DNA of 64,000 nt. It comes from [Pseudopropionibacterium] massiliense. Its GTDB lineage: Bacteria > Actinomycetota > Actinomycetes > Propionibacteriales > Propionibacteriaceae. The notes beneath the pieces are model-generated. The model had not been told where the DNA came from and did no database searches. It worked only from the letters and a program-made list of their open reading frames with translations. Where the stretch lies: assembly GCF_900607225.1 (NCBI RefSeq), contig NZ_LR027842.1, positions 1,516,865-1,580,864 on the forward strand, read 5' to 3'. Positions 36,099-44,361 of the stretch are shown here, piece by piece. Both the position numbers and the translations under genes were made by a program. Every line of letters begins with the position of its first letter. Positions within the stretch are counted from its first letter, which is position 1.

Positions 36099-37615
36099 AC
36101 TCCGCCATCCTGCCCCTGTTCGTCGCCGTCCCGCTCCTGTCGGCGGGGGTCACTGTGCTGTTGCGGGGTCCCGTCGTGCAGCGCATGACACTGCTGCTGG
36201 TGTCGTCGGCGACGCTCCTCGGGGGGGTGGCGCTCCTGGTGTTCCACCGTGGCACCCCCGCCCTGGCACACTCCATCGGCTCCTACAAGCAGAAGATGGG
36301 CATCGTCTTCGTCTCCGACACCCTGAGCGCCCTGCTGCTGGTGGTCACCGCCTTCCTGACCATGATCTCCGGCATCTTCCTGATGCTGACCAAGGAGGAC
36401 CGCTACCGTTTCGTGGTCCCCTTGATCCTGCTGCTCAACACGGGCGTCAACGGGGCGCTCCTGACCGGTGACCTGTTCAACCTCTTCGTGTGGGTGGAAG
36501 TGATGCTCCTGCCCTCCTACGCGCTGATCGCGGTGACCGGGTCCTGGCGAAGACTCGGCATCGGACGGATGTTCGTGATCGTGAACATAGTCACGTCCAC
36601 CATCCTCGTGATGGGTGTAGGCCTGCTCTACGGGGCCATCGGATCGGTGAACCTGGCGGCTCTGGCCGGCAGGGGCGGGGATCCCCAGGTCTCGCTGGCC
36701 ACCTCGCTCATCCTGTTCGCGCTGTTGGTCAAGGGAGGCGTGGTTCCCGTCCACGGCTGGCTGCCCCGCGCCTATCCCGCGACCTCCGCCGGGATCATGT
36801 CCCTGTTCGCCGGGATCCACACGAAGGTGGGCATCTACGCCGCTTACCGGATCTATGCCACCATCTTCGGCGGACCGGCTCCCTGGCTTCCGGTGCTGAC
36901 GGCCGTGGTGGTGGCGACGATCGTCGTCGGCGCTTTCTCGACCTTCGGGGAATCCCGGATCCGCGGGTCGCTCGCCTTCCAAATGGTCACGGGCGTCGGG
37001 CAGATCCTGATCGGCCTGGTGGTGCTGACCGAATTCTCCGTGGCGGCCGGTTTGTTCTACATGGTCCATCACATGATCACCATGGCGGGTCTGGTACTGG
37101 CCTCAGGGGCCGTCGAGAACGTCTACGGTTCGGGACGATTCGACCGGCTCTCCGGACTGATGCGCCGCGATCCGTGGCTCGCGGCCACTTTCGCCCTCGG
37201 GTTGGCGTCCTTGGTCGGGCTGCCACCGACCTCGGGGCTGTGGGGGAAGGTCGGATTGCTGGGGGCGTCCGCCCAGGCCGATCCGGTTACGAGTTGGCTT
37301 CTCATGGGGTGTGTCGCCCTGGCCTCCGTCGCATCCCTGATGGCCCTGCAACGCCTGTGGCGTGAGGCATTCTGGGGAGCGCCCATGAGGAGTTACCTAC
37401 CCGACGATCCCACCACCGCACGCGGCGCGCCGACCCCGATAGCCGATGACGCGAAGGTGTCCTGGCGGATGTTGTGGCCATCGACCCTGCTGATCGGGAT
37501 CTCCGTGCTGCTATTCCTCGGTGTCGGCTGGGTGTGGCCGCTGTTCGAATCGGCCGCCCACGGTTTGATCGACGTCTCCGCCTACGTGGCCTCTGTGGAT
37601 GCGGTGAGCGAATGA
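36095..37615 (+). CDS. mrpD: Mrp antiporter subunit D
   Basis: A 506-aa NuoN/NuoM-like antiporter subunit with about 14 membrane helices. Key segments are DLFNLFVWVEVMLLPSYALI (conserved Glu), LVKGGVVPVHGWLPRAYPAT (conserved Lys and the HGWLP motif), FAGIHTKVGIYAAYR and LFYMVHHMITMAGLVLASGA. The C-terminus (RMLWPSTLLIGISVLLFLGV) is also typical. Overlaps mrpC and mrpE by 4 nt each. Confidence 0.95.
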   Translation: MNSAILPLFVAVPLLSAGVTVLLRGPVVQRMTLLLVSSATLLGGVALLVFHRGTPALAHSIGSYKQKMGIVFVSDTLSALLLVVTAFLTMISGIFLMLTKEDRYRFVVPLILLLNTGVNGALLTGDLFNLFVWVEVMLLPSYALIAVTGSWRRLGIGRMFVIVNIVTSTILVMGVGLLYGAIGSVNLAALAGRGGDPQVSLATSLILFALLVKGGVVPVHGWLPRAYPATSAGIMSLFAGIHTKVGIYAAYRIYATIFGGPAPWLPVLTAVVVATIVVGAFSTFGESRIRGSLAFQMVTGVGQILIGLVVLTEFSVAAGLFYMVHHMITMAGLVLASGAVENVYGSGRFDRLSGLMRRDPWLAATFALGLASLVGLPPTSGLWGKVGLLGASAQADPVTSWLLMGCVALASVASLMALQRLWREAFWGAPMRSYLPDDPTTARGAPTPIADDAKVSWRMLWPSTLLIGISVLLFLGVGWVWPLFESAAHGLIDVSAYVASVDAVSE

Positions 37616-37974
37616 TGCAGGTTCTGAGACTGTTCTCGTGGTGGTGGTACCTGACCACCCAGATCGTCATCGGGTCGTGGAACGTCGCGGTGGCGGCGTG
37701 GCGTCCCAGGCCGATGGCCGGGCCCGCCATCGTGGAGTACCCGATGCGCGCCACCACCGACTTCGAGATCGCGATGTTCGCGTCCGCCATCACGATCACG
37801 CCGGGAACCCTGGTGCTCGGCGTCTGTCCCGGTGACGAGACCCGGGGGCCCTCGGTGTTCGTTCATTCGCTGTTCGACTCGGAGCGGGCCTCCGTCATCG
37901 GTGGTCTGGCAGAGTTGGAATGGCACCTGCTCCATGCGTTGCGACGCCACGGAATGCCGAAGGGGGAAAAATGA
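37612..37974 (+). CDS. mrpE: Mrp antiporter subunit E
   Basis: A 120-aa membrane-associated subunit. FSWWWYLTTQIVIGSWNVAV contains the membrane part. The following TDFEIAMFASAITITPGTLV and VFVHSLFD match the conserved MrpE region. It has no complex I homologue and is thought to be specific to Mrp assembly. ATG 37612 lies in the overlap with the mrpD stop; a second ATG follows at once. Confidence 0.9.
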   Translation: MMQVLRLFSWWWYLTTQIVIGSWNVAVAAWRPRPMAGPAIVEYPMRATTDFEIAMFASAITITPGTLVLGVCPGDETRGPSVFVHSLFDSERASVIGGLAELEWHLLHALRRHGMPKGEK

Positions 37975-38231
37975 GTCTCGCGATCTGGGCAGCGATCGGG
38001 GTGCTCGCCGTCTCCGTTCTCCTGGGCCTGTTGCGGGTGATGACAGCCCCTGACTCCGCGACGCGGGCCGTGGTGGGAGATCTGGTCTTCTTCTCCTGCA
38101 TCGGAATTCTCGCCCTGTTCGGGATGTTGCACCATTCCAGCGTCTCGGTGGACGCCGCTCTGCTGGCCTCGATCCTGGGGATCCTGGCCACCATCGCGCT
38201 GGCAAGAATCATGACCAGAGGGAGGAGATGA
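37971..38231 (+). CDS. mrpF: Mrp antiporter subunit F
   Basis: An 86-aa hydrophobic subunit with three predicted helices. The middle carries the family's charged pattern, RVMTAPDSATRAVVGDLVFF, and the C-terminus reads LLASILGILATIALARIMTR. ATG 37971 overlaps the mrpE stop by 4 nt and follows AGGGGG. It sits exactly where F is expected in the operon. Confidence 0.91.
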   Translation: MSLAIWAAIGVLAVSVLLGLLRVMTAPDSATRAVVGDLVFFSCIGILALFGMLHHSSVSVDAALLASILGILATIALARIMTRGRR

Positions 38232-38572
38232 CGGTGCTTGAAATCCTGGCTTCCGTGTTGGCGGTACTGGGTGCCGTGCTGGTGCTGTCGGTCGCGGTGG
38301 CGCAGTTCAGGGCCGGGGACGCCGTCTCACGTATCAACGCGCTCGGGCCGGCGACCGCGCTGGGGCTACCTCTGATCCTGGTGGCGGCCGCCCTCGGCTG
38401 GACCGCCACCGATGGTTTCGACCTGATGCTGTGGGCGAAGACCGCCGTGACCGTGATGGCCCTGCTGATCGTGAGTTCGGTGGCCTCGAACGTGCTTGCC
38501 CGCGCGACCGTCCGGACAGATGCCAGACTTGACCCGAGAACCGAACCCAACGACCTGAGGAGCGAGACATGA
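38228..38572 (+). CDS. mrpG: Mrp antiporter subunit G
   Basis: A 114-aa subunit and the last of the Mrp operon. VLEILASVLAVLGAVLVLSV is the first membrane helix. The segment DAVSRINALGPATALGLPLI is the MrpG signature (MaxR..a...tlG). A C-terminal polar tail follows the third helix. ATG 38228 overlaps the mrpF stop by 4 nt after GGAGGAG. The stop lies one base before the likely metX start, so transcription and perhaps translation run on into methionine genes. Confidence 0.91.
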   Translation: MTVLEILASVLAVLGAVLVLSVAVAQFRAGDAVSRINALGPATALGLPLILVAAALGWTATDGFDLMLWAKTAVTVMALLIVSSVASNVLARATVRTDARLDPRTEPNDLRSET

Positions 38573-38573
38573 T

Positions 38574-39752
38574 GTGCGCAGGAATCCTCATCACCCAATG
38601 CGTCCGGAACCGCCCCTGAACGTGACCGGAAACCTCAACACGGTCTCGACCACCACACGGCTATTCACAACCGAAGCGCCATTGGTGCTCGCCAGTGGCG
38701 CCGAGCTGGCGCCTGTCGATGTCGCCTACGAGACCTACGGGAAGCTGAACCCGCGGGGTTCGAATGCCATCTTCGTGTGTCACGCCCTGACCGGTGACGC
38801 CCACGCCGCAGGTTTCAGGGCAGGTGACAGGAAGCCCGGCTGGTGGGACAACCTCATCGGTCCTGGTAAGACGGTTGACACGAACCGCTGGTTCGTGGTG
38901 TGCGCGAACATCCTCGGCGGATGCCGCGGCACGACGGGACCTTCATCGATCAATCCTGCAACGGGCGAGCCGTACGGCCTGGATTTCCCACTGCTGGCGA
39001 TGTCGGATTTCGTGACGGTGCACCGCCGCCTGGGCCAGCACCTGGGAATCGATCACTGGGCCGTCCTGCTCGGGGGTTCGTTGGGGGGGATGCAGGTCCT
39101 GCAGTGGACGTTGTCCCATCCGCAGGACTGCGACAACGCGATCATCATCGCTGCGTCGTCGCGGTTGACGGCGCAGAACATCGCCTTTTCCGCCGTGGGC
39201 AGGCAAGCCATCATGAGGGACTCGGCCTTCCGGGAGGGACGTTTCCTCAGCGAGGGCACGATGCCCGCGAAGGGGCTGTCGGTGGCCCGGATGCTGGCTC
39301 ACATCACCTACCTGTCGGAGGATGCGTTCAGCGCGAAGTTCGGTCGGTCGGCCCAGTCGGGAAAACTGGATCCCGGTTTCGGGATCGACTTCGCCGTTGA
39401 AAGCTACCTGGAGCACCAGGGGGAGGCCTTCCTGGAGCGTTTCGACGCGCTCAGCTACCTGTATCTGACCCGGGTCATGGACTACTTCGACCCGTTCGCC
39501 TCCGATGACGCCATGACCAAGCTCATCGCCGATCCCGTGAAGTTCCTCCTGATGAGTTTCGACAGCGACTGGCGATTCGACACCGATCATTCCCGAAGGA
39601 TCGTCCAGCATCTGGAAGGAGCCGGTCTGCCGACGTCATTCCGCGAGCTTCACTCTCCGTGGGGACACGATTCGTTCCTACTGGACCTGCCGGACTACCA
39701 CGCCGTTCTGCGAGCCTTCCTGGACCGGGCCGCGAGGGAGGAGGAGCGATGA
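38574..39752 (+). CDS. metX: Homoserine O-acyltransferase (MetX family)
   Basis: MetX acylates homoserine for methionine synthesis. The 392-aa alpha/beta-hydrolase has the oxyanion/early segment NAIFVCHALTGDAHA, CANILGGCRGTTGPSS, the nucleophile elbow GGSLGGMQVLQW (Ser near residue 169), and the late His in SPWGHDSFLLD. Whether the acyl donor is acetyl-CoA or succinyl-CoA cannot be read reliably from the sequence. Pairing with metW is often associated with O-succinylation in proteobacteria, which makes the question open. The start is GTG 38574, immediately after mrpG, or ATG 38598. Confidence 0.92.
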   Translation: MRRNPHHPMRPEPPLNVTGNLNTVSTTTRLFTTEAPLVLASGAELAPVDVAYETYGKLNPRGSNAIFVCHALTGDAHAAGFRAGDRKPGWWDNLIGPGKTVDTNRWFVVCANILGGCRGTTGPSSINPATGEPYGLDFPLLAMSDFVTVHRRLGQHLGIDHWAVLLGGSLGGMQVLQWTLSHPQDCDNAIIIAASSRLTAQNIAFSAVGRQAIMRDSAFREGRFLSEGTMPAKGLSVARMLAHITYLSEDAFSAKFGRSAQSGKLDPGFGIDFAVESYLEHQGEAFLERFDALSYLYLTRVMDYFDPFASDDAMTKLIADPVKFLLMSFDSDWRFDTDHSRRIVQHLEGAGLPTSFRELHSPWGHDSFLLDLPDYHAVLRAFLDRAAREEER

Positions 39753-40342
39753 CTCGCGCCGATCTGAGACTGATCGCCAGGCTCATACCGGAACGTTCCC
39801 GGGTGCTCGATCTCGGATGCGGCGACGGGGAGCTCCTGCGCTTGCTGGAGGAACGCGGCTGCCATGGAACCGGGGTCGAGATAGAGCCGAGGCCTTTCCT
39901 CGAGGCCCTGCGGAACGGTGTGAACGTCATCGATCTGGACATCAACAGCCAGCTGGACCAGTTCGGGGACGGTTCCTACGACGTGGTCGTGCTTTCCCGA
40001 ACCCTTCAGAACCTCCGGCAACCGGCCGACGTACTGAAGGAGATGGCGAGAATCGCGGGGCGCGGTGTGGTCTCGATGCCGAACTTCGTGCACTGGCGCA
40101 ACCGACTGCGCTTGCTGACCGGGCGCATGCCCGTCACCAAGGATCTGCCGTACAGCTGGTACGACAGCCCGAACCTGCACTTCACATCGCTGAAGGATCT
40201 GTCCCCGCTGTTCACCCGGCTCGGCCTCGAGGTGGAGCGTTGCATTCCCCTTGGCGAAGGCGGCCGTCCCCTGAGGACGGGGCGATGGGGCGCCAATCTG
40301 ATTGCAAGTTCCGCGGTCTACCTGCTCCACGGCAGGAGATGA
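39749..40342 (+). CDS. metW: MetW, methionine biosynthesis partner protein
   Basis: A 197-aa protein with a SAM-methyltransferase-like fold: VLDLGCGDGELLRLLEERG at 20-38, then GVEIEPRPFLEALRNGVNVI, DVVVLSRTLQNLRQPADVLK and the conserved MPNFVHWRNRLRLL near residue 110. MetW is encoded beside metX in many bacteria and is reported to be needed for full MetX activity; its own methyltransferase activity is unproven. ATG 39749 overlaps the metX stop (ATGA) and follows GGAGGAG. The pair is uncommon enough in actinobacteria to be notable. Confidence 0.92.
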   Translation: MTRADLRLIARLIPERSRVLDLGCGDGELLRLLEERGCHGTGVEIEPRPFLEALRNGVNVIDLDINSQLDQFGDGSYDVVVLSRTLQNLRQPADVLKEMARIAGRGVVSMPNFVHWRNRLRLLTGRMPVTKDLPYSWYDSPNLHFTSLKDLSPLFTRLGLEVERCIPLGEGGRPLRTGRWGANLIASSAVYLLHGRR

Positions 40343-40346
40343 TCCG

Positions 40347-41918
40347 GTGCAGGCACTCTCCCGCGCCAGGATCACCTGGCCGCTGTCTCTTCTTCTCGCC
40401 CTGTTCGCCGGACTGGGCCTTGCCCTGGGATTCGCGCCGTGGGGCATGTGGCCGCTCACGATCATCGGAGTGGGGCTCCTGACATGGTTGGTGGCGAGCC
40501 GCGGTCCTTGGGCGGGATTCGGTCTCGGTATGACCGCGGGCTGCGTTCTGTATGGTGTCACCATCTGGTGGGTGGGGGCCCAGGCAGGGCCGGTGGTCTG
40601 GGTGCTGGTCGCGGTGATGGCCATCTGGGTGGGGTTGATCGGAGCGTTTTCCTCTTTCATCACCCGGTTGCCCGGTTGGTGCTTCTTGGTTCCATTTTCC
40701 TGGGGGGCGACGGAGTACGCTGCCGGACGAATTCCGTTCGGGGGATTTCCTTGGCTGCGACTCGGGTACACGGCCATTGACCATCCTTTGGCGGGCTGGC
40801 TCCCGTGGGTCGGAACCGCAGGGGCGACATGGCTGGTGGCAATGGTGGGATGCTGTTGCCTGGCGGTGATCGTTCAGCCACGCCGGCTGGTCCCGCTGCT
40901 CTCCGTTCCCGGTGTATTCATCATCGGCGGAGGAATGCTCCTGCTCCCAACGGACCGTGGAGGTGAAGGCATCTCGGTCGGCATGGTCCAGGGCAATGCA
41001 CAACTGGGACTGCACGGCGGCTACATCTCCGCCACCGGTGCGACCCCCCACCACTTGAGCGAGACCATCTTTCTGCTGGCCGACGCGCGGGCCCATGGCC
41101 GTACCCTGGACATGATTGTCTGGGCGGAGAACTCCACCGACACCGACCCAATGCTCAACCCGACCACGAGAGCGCAGGTGAACGCCGCTGTCGAGCTGGC
41201 TCAGGTGCCCCTGGATCTGGGGGCGATCACTGCGGGCCCCGAGCCCCGGACCCGGCGCACCACCACGCTGATCTGGGTTCCGGAAAAAGAGATCGTGGAT
41301 CATTATCACAAACGCAATCTCGCTCCCTTCGGGGAGTTCGTGCCCTACCGAGACGTTCTGGAGCCCCTGTTCCCGGATGTGAAACGTGCTGGGTACCAGT
41401 CGATACCGGGCACCGATCCGGGCGTTGTGACGGTACCCACCCCCGCCGACCCGGACCTGAAGGTGGGCACGGTGATCTGTTATGAACTGGCTTACGACCA
41501 AACCGTCTACGACACCGTCGCCAACGGGGCTGAAATCATGGTCGCCCAGAGCACCACCCACAATTTCTCGGGAACCATCGAACCGCAGCAACAGATGCAC
41601 ATGAATCGGGTCCGGGCAGCGGAACTCGGACGGGAATTCGTCGCCAGCACCCTCAACGGATACTCGGGATTCATCGACGCCAGGGGTGGAGTGCACGAAC
41701 CCACTCGGGAATACACCGCGGCGCACCGCTTCTACACCCTTCCCGCGAGGAACAACATCACCTTGGCCGTGCACCTGGCTCCGATACTGGGTCCGACCCA
41801 CGTACTCGGTTGTCTGTTGGCCACCGGATTCGGGTTTCGAACAACCCGCGACACTCGTCGGGCCGCTACTCTTGATGGATGCCCGCAACCTCGGACGAAC
41901 AGGAGAAGCAATGACTGA
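40347..41918 (+). CDS. lnt: Apolipoprotein N-acyltransferase
   Basis: Lnt adds the third acyl chain to lipoproteins at the membrane. The 523-aa protein has about seven N-terminal helices (LLLALFAGLGLALGFAPWGM and following) and then a nitrilase-like catalytic domain. The triad is visible as Glu261 (VWAENSTD), Lys322 (HYHKRNLAPFGEF) and Cys378 (VICYELAYD), almost the spacing of E. coli Lnt (267/335/387). GTG 40347 follows CAGGAG. It is immediately upstream of ppm1; in mycobacteria the two activities are fused in one polypeptide, whereas here they are separate overlapping genes as in corynebacteria. Confidence 0.93.
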   Translation: MQALSRARITWPLSLLLALFAGLGLALGFAPWGMWPLTIIGVGLLTWLVASRGPWAGFGLGMTAGCVLYGVTIWWVGAQAGPVVWVLVAVMAIWVGLIGAFSSFITRLPGWCFLVPFSWGATEYAAGRIPFGGFPWLRLGYTAIDHPLAGWLPWVGTAGATWLVAMVGCCCLAVIVQPRRLVPLLSVPGVFIIGGGMLLLPTDRGGEGISVGMVQGNAQLGLHGGYISATGATPHHLSETIFLLADARAHGRTLDMIVWAENSTDTDPMLNPTTRAQVNAAVELAQVPLDLGAITAGPEPRTRRTTTLIWVPEKEIVDHYHKRNLAPFGEFVPYRDVLEPLFPDVKRAGYQSIPGTDPGVVTVPTPADPDLKVGTVICYELAYDQTVYDTVANGAEIMVAQSTTHNFSGTIEPQQQMHMNRVRAAELGREFVASTLNGYSGFIDARGGVHEPTREYTAAHRFYTLPARNNITLAVHLAPILGPTHVLGCLLATGFGFRTTRDTRRAATLDGCPQPRTNRRSND

Positions 41919-42672
41919 GGCCGCACACGCCGGCGATGTGCTCGTCATCATTCCAACGTTCAACGAGGCCCAGAACATCGAGAGCATCGTCTCCCGGTTG
42001 CGACGCAGCGTACCGGAGACCCATGTGCTCGTCGTGGATGACAACTCGCCGGACGGCACGGGCGAACTGGTCGATGCGATGGTCGAGCGGGACGATCACG
42101 TGCACGTGCTGCACCGCAGGGGCAAGGAAGGCCTGGGAGCGGCCTACCTGGCGGGATTCCGCTGGGGCCTTGAAGGGGGATATGGCGTGCTGGTGGAGCA
42201 CGATGCCGATGGCTCTCATCAACCGGAGCAGCTGCCCGGTCTGCTGGCCGCCCTGGAGCACGCAGACATGGTCAAGGGGTCCCGCTGGGTCAAGGGCGGT
42301 TCCGTGGTGAACTGGCCCTGGACGCGCAAGTTCCTCTCACGTGGGGGTTCCCTGTACATCCGGTTGATGCTCGGGATGCCGTACCGGGACATCACGGGTG
42401 GGTTCAACGCCTTCCGCGCCGACGCCCTTGCCAGGATCATCGACCTGCCCATCGACCGCCGGGGCTACGGGATCCAGCGCGACCTGACGTGGCACGCCCA
42501 CCGGGCCGGGCTGCGCATCGCGGAGGTTCCCATCGAGTTCGTGGAACGCGAGTTCGGTGATTCCAAGATGGGCGGTACCGTGGTCAGGGAAGCCATCGTC
42601 TCGACCACGAGGATGGGACTTCGGCACCGTTGGCAGCAGTTGAGAAAACTTTTCGGGAGGCGCCGTGGCTGA
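41911..42672 (+). CDS. ppm1: Polyprenol-phosphate mannosyltransferase
   Basis: A 253-aa GT2 glycosyltransferase that transfers mannose from GDP-mannose to polyprenyl phosphate, supplying lipid-linked mannose for lipomannan-type glycolipids and protein O-mannosylation. Motifs are VIIPTFNEAQNIE, VVDDNSPDGTGELVD, the DXD-like EHDADGSHQPEQLP, and DITGGFNAFRADAL. The C-terminus has no membrane helix, so it acts peripherally, probably with Lnt as a membrane partner. The start overlaps the lnt stop by 8 nt and follows AGGAGAAG. Confidence 0.93.
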   Translation: MTEAAHAGDVLVIIPTFNEAQNIESIVSRLRRSVPETHVLVVDDNSPDGTGELVDAMVERDDHVHVLHRRGKEGLGAAYLAGFRWGLEGGYGVLVEHDADGSHQPEQLPGLLAALEHADMVKGSRWVKGGSVVNWPWTRKFLSRGGSLYIRLMLGMPYRDITGGFNAFRADALARIIDLPIDRRGYGIQRDLTWHAHRAGLRIAEVPIEFVEREFGDSKMGGTVVREAIVSTTRMGLRHRWQQLRKLFGRRRG

Positions 42673-43159
42673 ACGACGTATCCGGTTCCGGGGAGCGGTG
42701 GGTCTGTTGCTGGTCCTCGCGCCCCTGCTCGTCTGTCTGGCTGCCGAGGTCATCATCCTGGTCATGGTCACCAACGCCCTCGGATGGTGGACCGTCGCCC
42801 TGATGATCTTCACCACCCTGCTCGGCTGCTGGCTGCTTCAGCGGGAGGGACGCCGCACCTGGGGCGCGTTGCTCGAGTCCTTGGGCAGGGGTTCCCTGCC
42901 ACCGGGACGAACCGCTGACGCGGTACTCGTGATGATCGGCGGCCTCCTGCTCATCGTACCGGGCTTCATCTCCGACATCATCGGGTTGCTGCTGCTGATC
43001 CCGGCAAGCCGCCACTTGATTCGCTGCACGCTGGGGAAGCTGTTCGGAAGAGCCATTGGCCACTCCTCCGAACAGCCCGTGGTGATCGAGGGGGAAGTGG
43101 TTCAGGAAACCTCACCCACCGACACGATGATCCCGAGGATCAGCCCGCCGAGCCCCTGA
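42665..43159 (+). CDS. fxsA: FxsA family membrane protein
   Basis: A 164-aa membrane protein of the FxsA family, named for suppression of phage T7 exclusion in E. coli. Helices are VGLLLVLAPLLVCLAAEVII, WWTVALMIFTTLLGCWLLQR and VLVMIGGLLLIVPGFISDII (family core GGxLLixPGFxTD). The C-terminal cytosolic tail is polar. In mycobacteria it neighbours ppm1 and rbpA in the same way. GTG 42665 overlaps the ppm1 stop by 8 nt. Its 3' end overlaps the convergent rbpA by 20 nt. Function unknown. Confidence 0.9.
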   Translation: MAERRIRFRGAVGLLLVLAPLLVCLAAEVIILVMVTNALGWWTVALMIFTTLLGCWLLQREGRRTWGALLESLGRGSLPPGRTADAVLVMIGGLLLIVPGFISDIIGLLLLIPASRHLIRCTLGKLFGRAIGHSSEQPVVIEGEVVQETSPTDTMIPRISPPSP

Positions 43160-43475
43160 GCTTGTCCAGCTGCTCTGCCAGGATGTCCTCGAGTTCAGGG
43201 ATGCTGCGTCGCTCACGCAACATGTCCCAGTGCGTTCGAGGAGGTTTCGCCTCCTTGGCCTCTCCCGTTGCTCCGTCAGAACGTTTCGCCATCTGCCCAC
43301 ACCGTTTGCACTCCCATTCGAAGGGCAGCTCCGCCTCAATGGCGAAGGTGACCTCGAAATGGTGCCCCTTGGGGCAGTCGAAACCCACTTGGCTGCGTTC
43401 GGCAAACTCGATCCCCTGCTCGTCCTCGAAGCTCTTGGCGCCCAGCCCGACACCACGAAGCGCTCGATCCGCCAT
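43140..43475 (-). CDS. rbpA: RNA polymerase-binding protein RbpA
   Basis: RbpA is an essential-type actinobacterial transcription activator that binds RNA polymerase and the primary sigma factor. The 111-aa protein shows MADRALRGVGLGAKSFEDEQ (basic N-terminus) and a core zinc-binding fold with CPKGHHFEVTFAIEAELPFE and WECKRCGQMA. The C-terminal sigma-interacting helix is THWDMLRERRSIPELEDILA. ATG 43475 follows a purine-rich GTAGGGAGGTAG. It is transcribed away from the glycerophosphodiesterase gene located upstream of it on the same strand. Confidence 0.96.
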   Translation of the reverse strand: MADRALRGVGLGAKSFEDEQGIEFAERSQVGFDCPKGHHFEVTFAIEAELPFEWECKRCGQMAKRSDGATGEAKEAKPPRTHWDMLRERRSIPELEDILAEQLDKLRGSAG

Positions 43476-43519
43476 GTTTCTCTACCTCCCTACTTGGAGT
43501 TGAACGTCCCAGACATCTG

Positions 43520-44311
43520 TCATGTTCCAAGGGTGCTGGCCCACATCCCACGGGCCTGCAGCACCTCACGGAGAAGATCCGGCCGGTCCGTCACTATGCC
43601 GTCGACCCCCCAGTCAATAAGCGTGTGCATGTCGTCGCGCACATCGATGGTCCAGACGTGCACCCTGTAGCCGGCGCGATGGATTGCCTTGACACGAGCC
43701 CTGGTCAACAACCTGACCTTCACCCCGGCCACCTCGTGGGAGACGGGGATCTGGAACACACCCGGACCTCCCGGACGACAGGCACGAATGTTTCCCATGG
43801 CCATCGCGACCACACCCAGCGGGCCAACTGCTGTTGCGACCTCGGGCATCAACTTCCGGAACCTGTGAATCCTACGCTGTGAGAAGGATCCGACACACAC
43901 CCGTTGTTCCGCATGGAAGCGGCGGACGATTCTCGCGAGGGGTTCGACAGCGCCGGGAGCCTTGAGGTCAAAGTTGAAGCGCGCCTCGGGGAAGGTCTCG
44001 AACAGCTCTTCCACCGTTGGGATCGGTTCGCGGTCACCGACACGAACCTCACGCACAGCGGTGAACGGCAGCTGCGCAATATGCCCTTCAACGTCGGTGA
44101 CCCGCGCAAGATCCGGATCGTGGAAGGCCACCAGATGACCATCGAGGGTGGCATGAACATCGGTTTCCAGGTATTCGTACCCCAGAGCGACCGCGTTGGC
44201 GAAGGCCGCCAAGGTGTTCTCGATGCCGAGGTTGGCGGTGAGCAGGGCCCCACCGCGATGTGCCATCGCGATGAACTCCGGTTCGAGGAAACCCGCACAC
44301 ATGGAAACCAT
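43520..44311 (-). CDS. Glycerophosphodiester phosphodiesterase
   Basis: A 263-aa TIM-barrel GDPD enzyme releasing glycerol 3-phosphate from glycerophosphodiesters. The metal and catalytic motifs are AHRGGALLTANLGIENT, EYLETDVHATLDGHLVAFHD and the late VHVWTIDVRDDMHTLIDWGV. No signal peptide is present, so it works in the cytoplasm. The ATG at 44311 has AGG a few bases upstream; an in-frame ATG at 44302 is the alternative. It lies upstream of rbpA on the same strand with a 44-nt gap, and is divergent from pdxY. Confidence 0.9.
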   Translation of the reverse strand: MVSMCAGFLEPEFIAMAHRGGALLTANLGIENTLAAFANAVALGYEYLETDVHATLDGHLVAFHDPDLARVTDVEGHIAQLPFTAVREVRVGDREPIPTVEELFETFPEARFNFDLKAPGAVEPLARIVRRFHAEQRVCVGSFSQRRIHRFRKLMPEVATAVGPLGVVAMAMGNIRACRPGGPGVFQIPVSHEVAGVKVRLLTRARVKAIHRAGYRVHVWTIDVRDDMHTLIDWGVDGIVTDRPDLLREVLQARGMWASTLGT

Positions 44312-44361
44312 TATGCCTAGTATCGAGGTGTTTGTGTCACTGAAGTGGGAGACTTGCCCAC

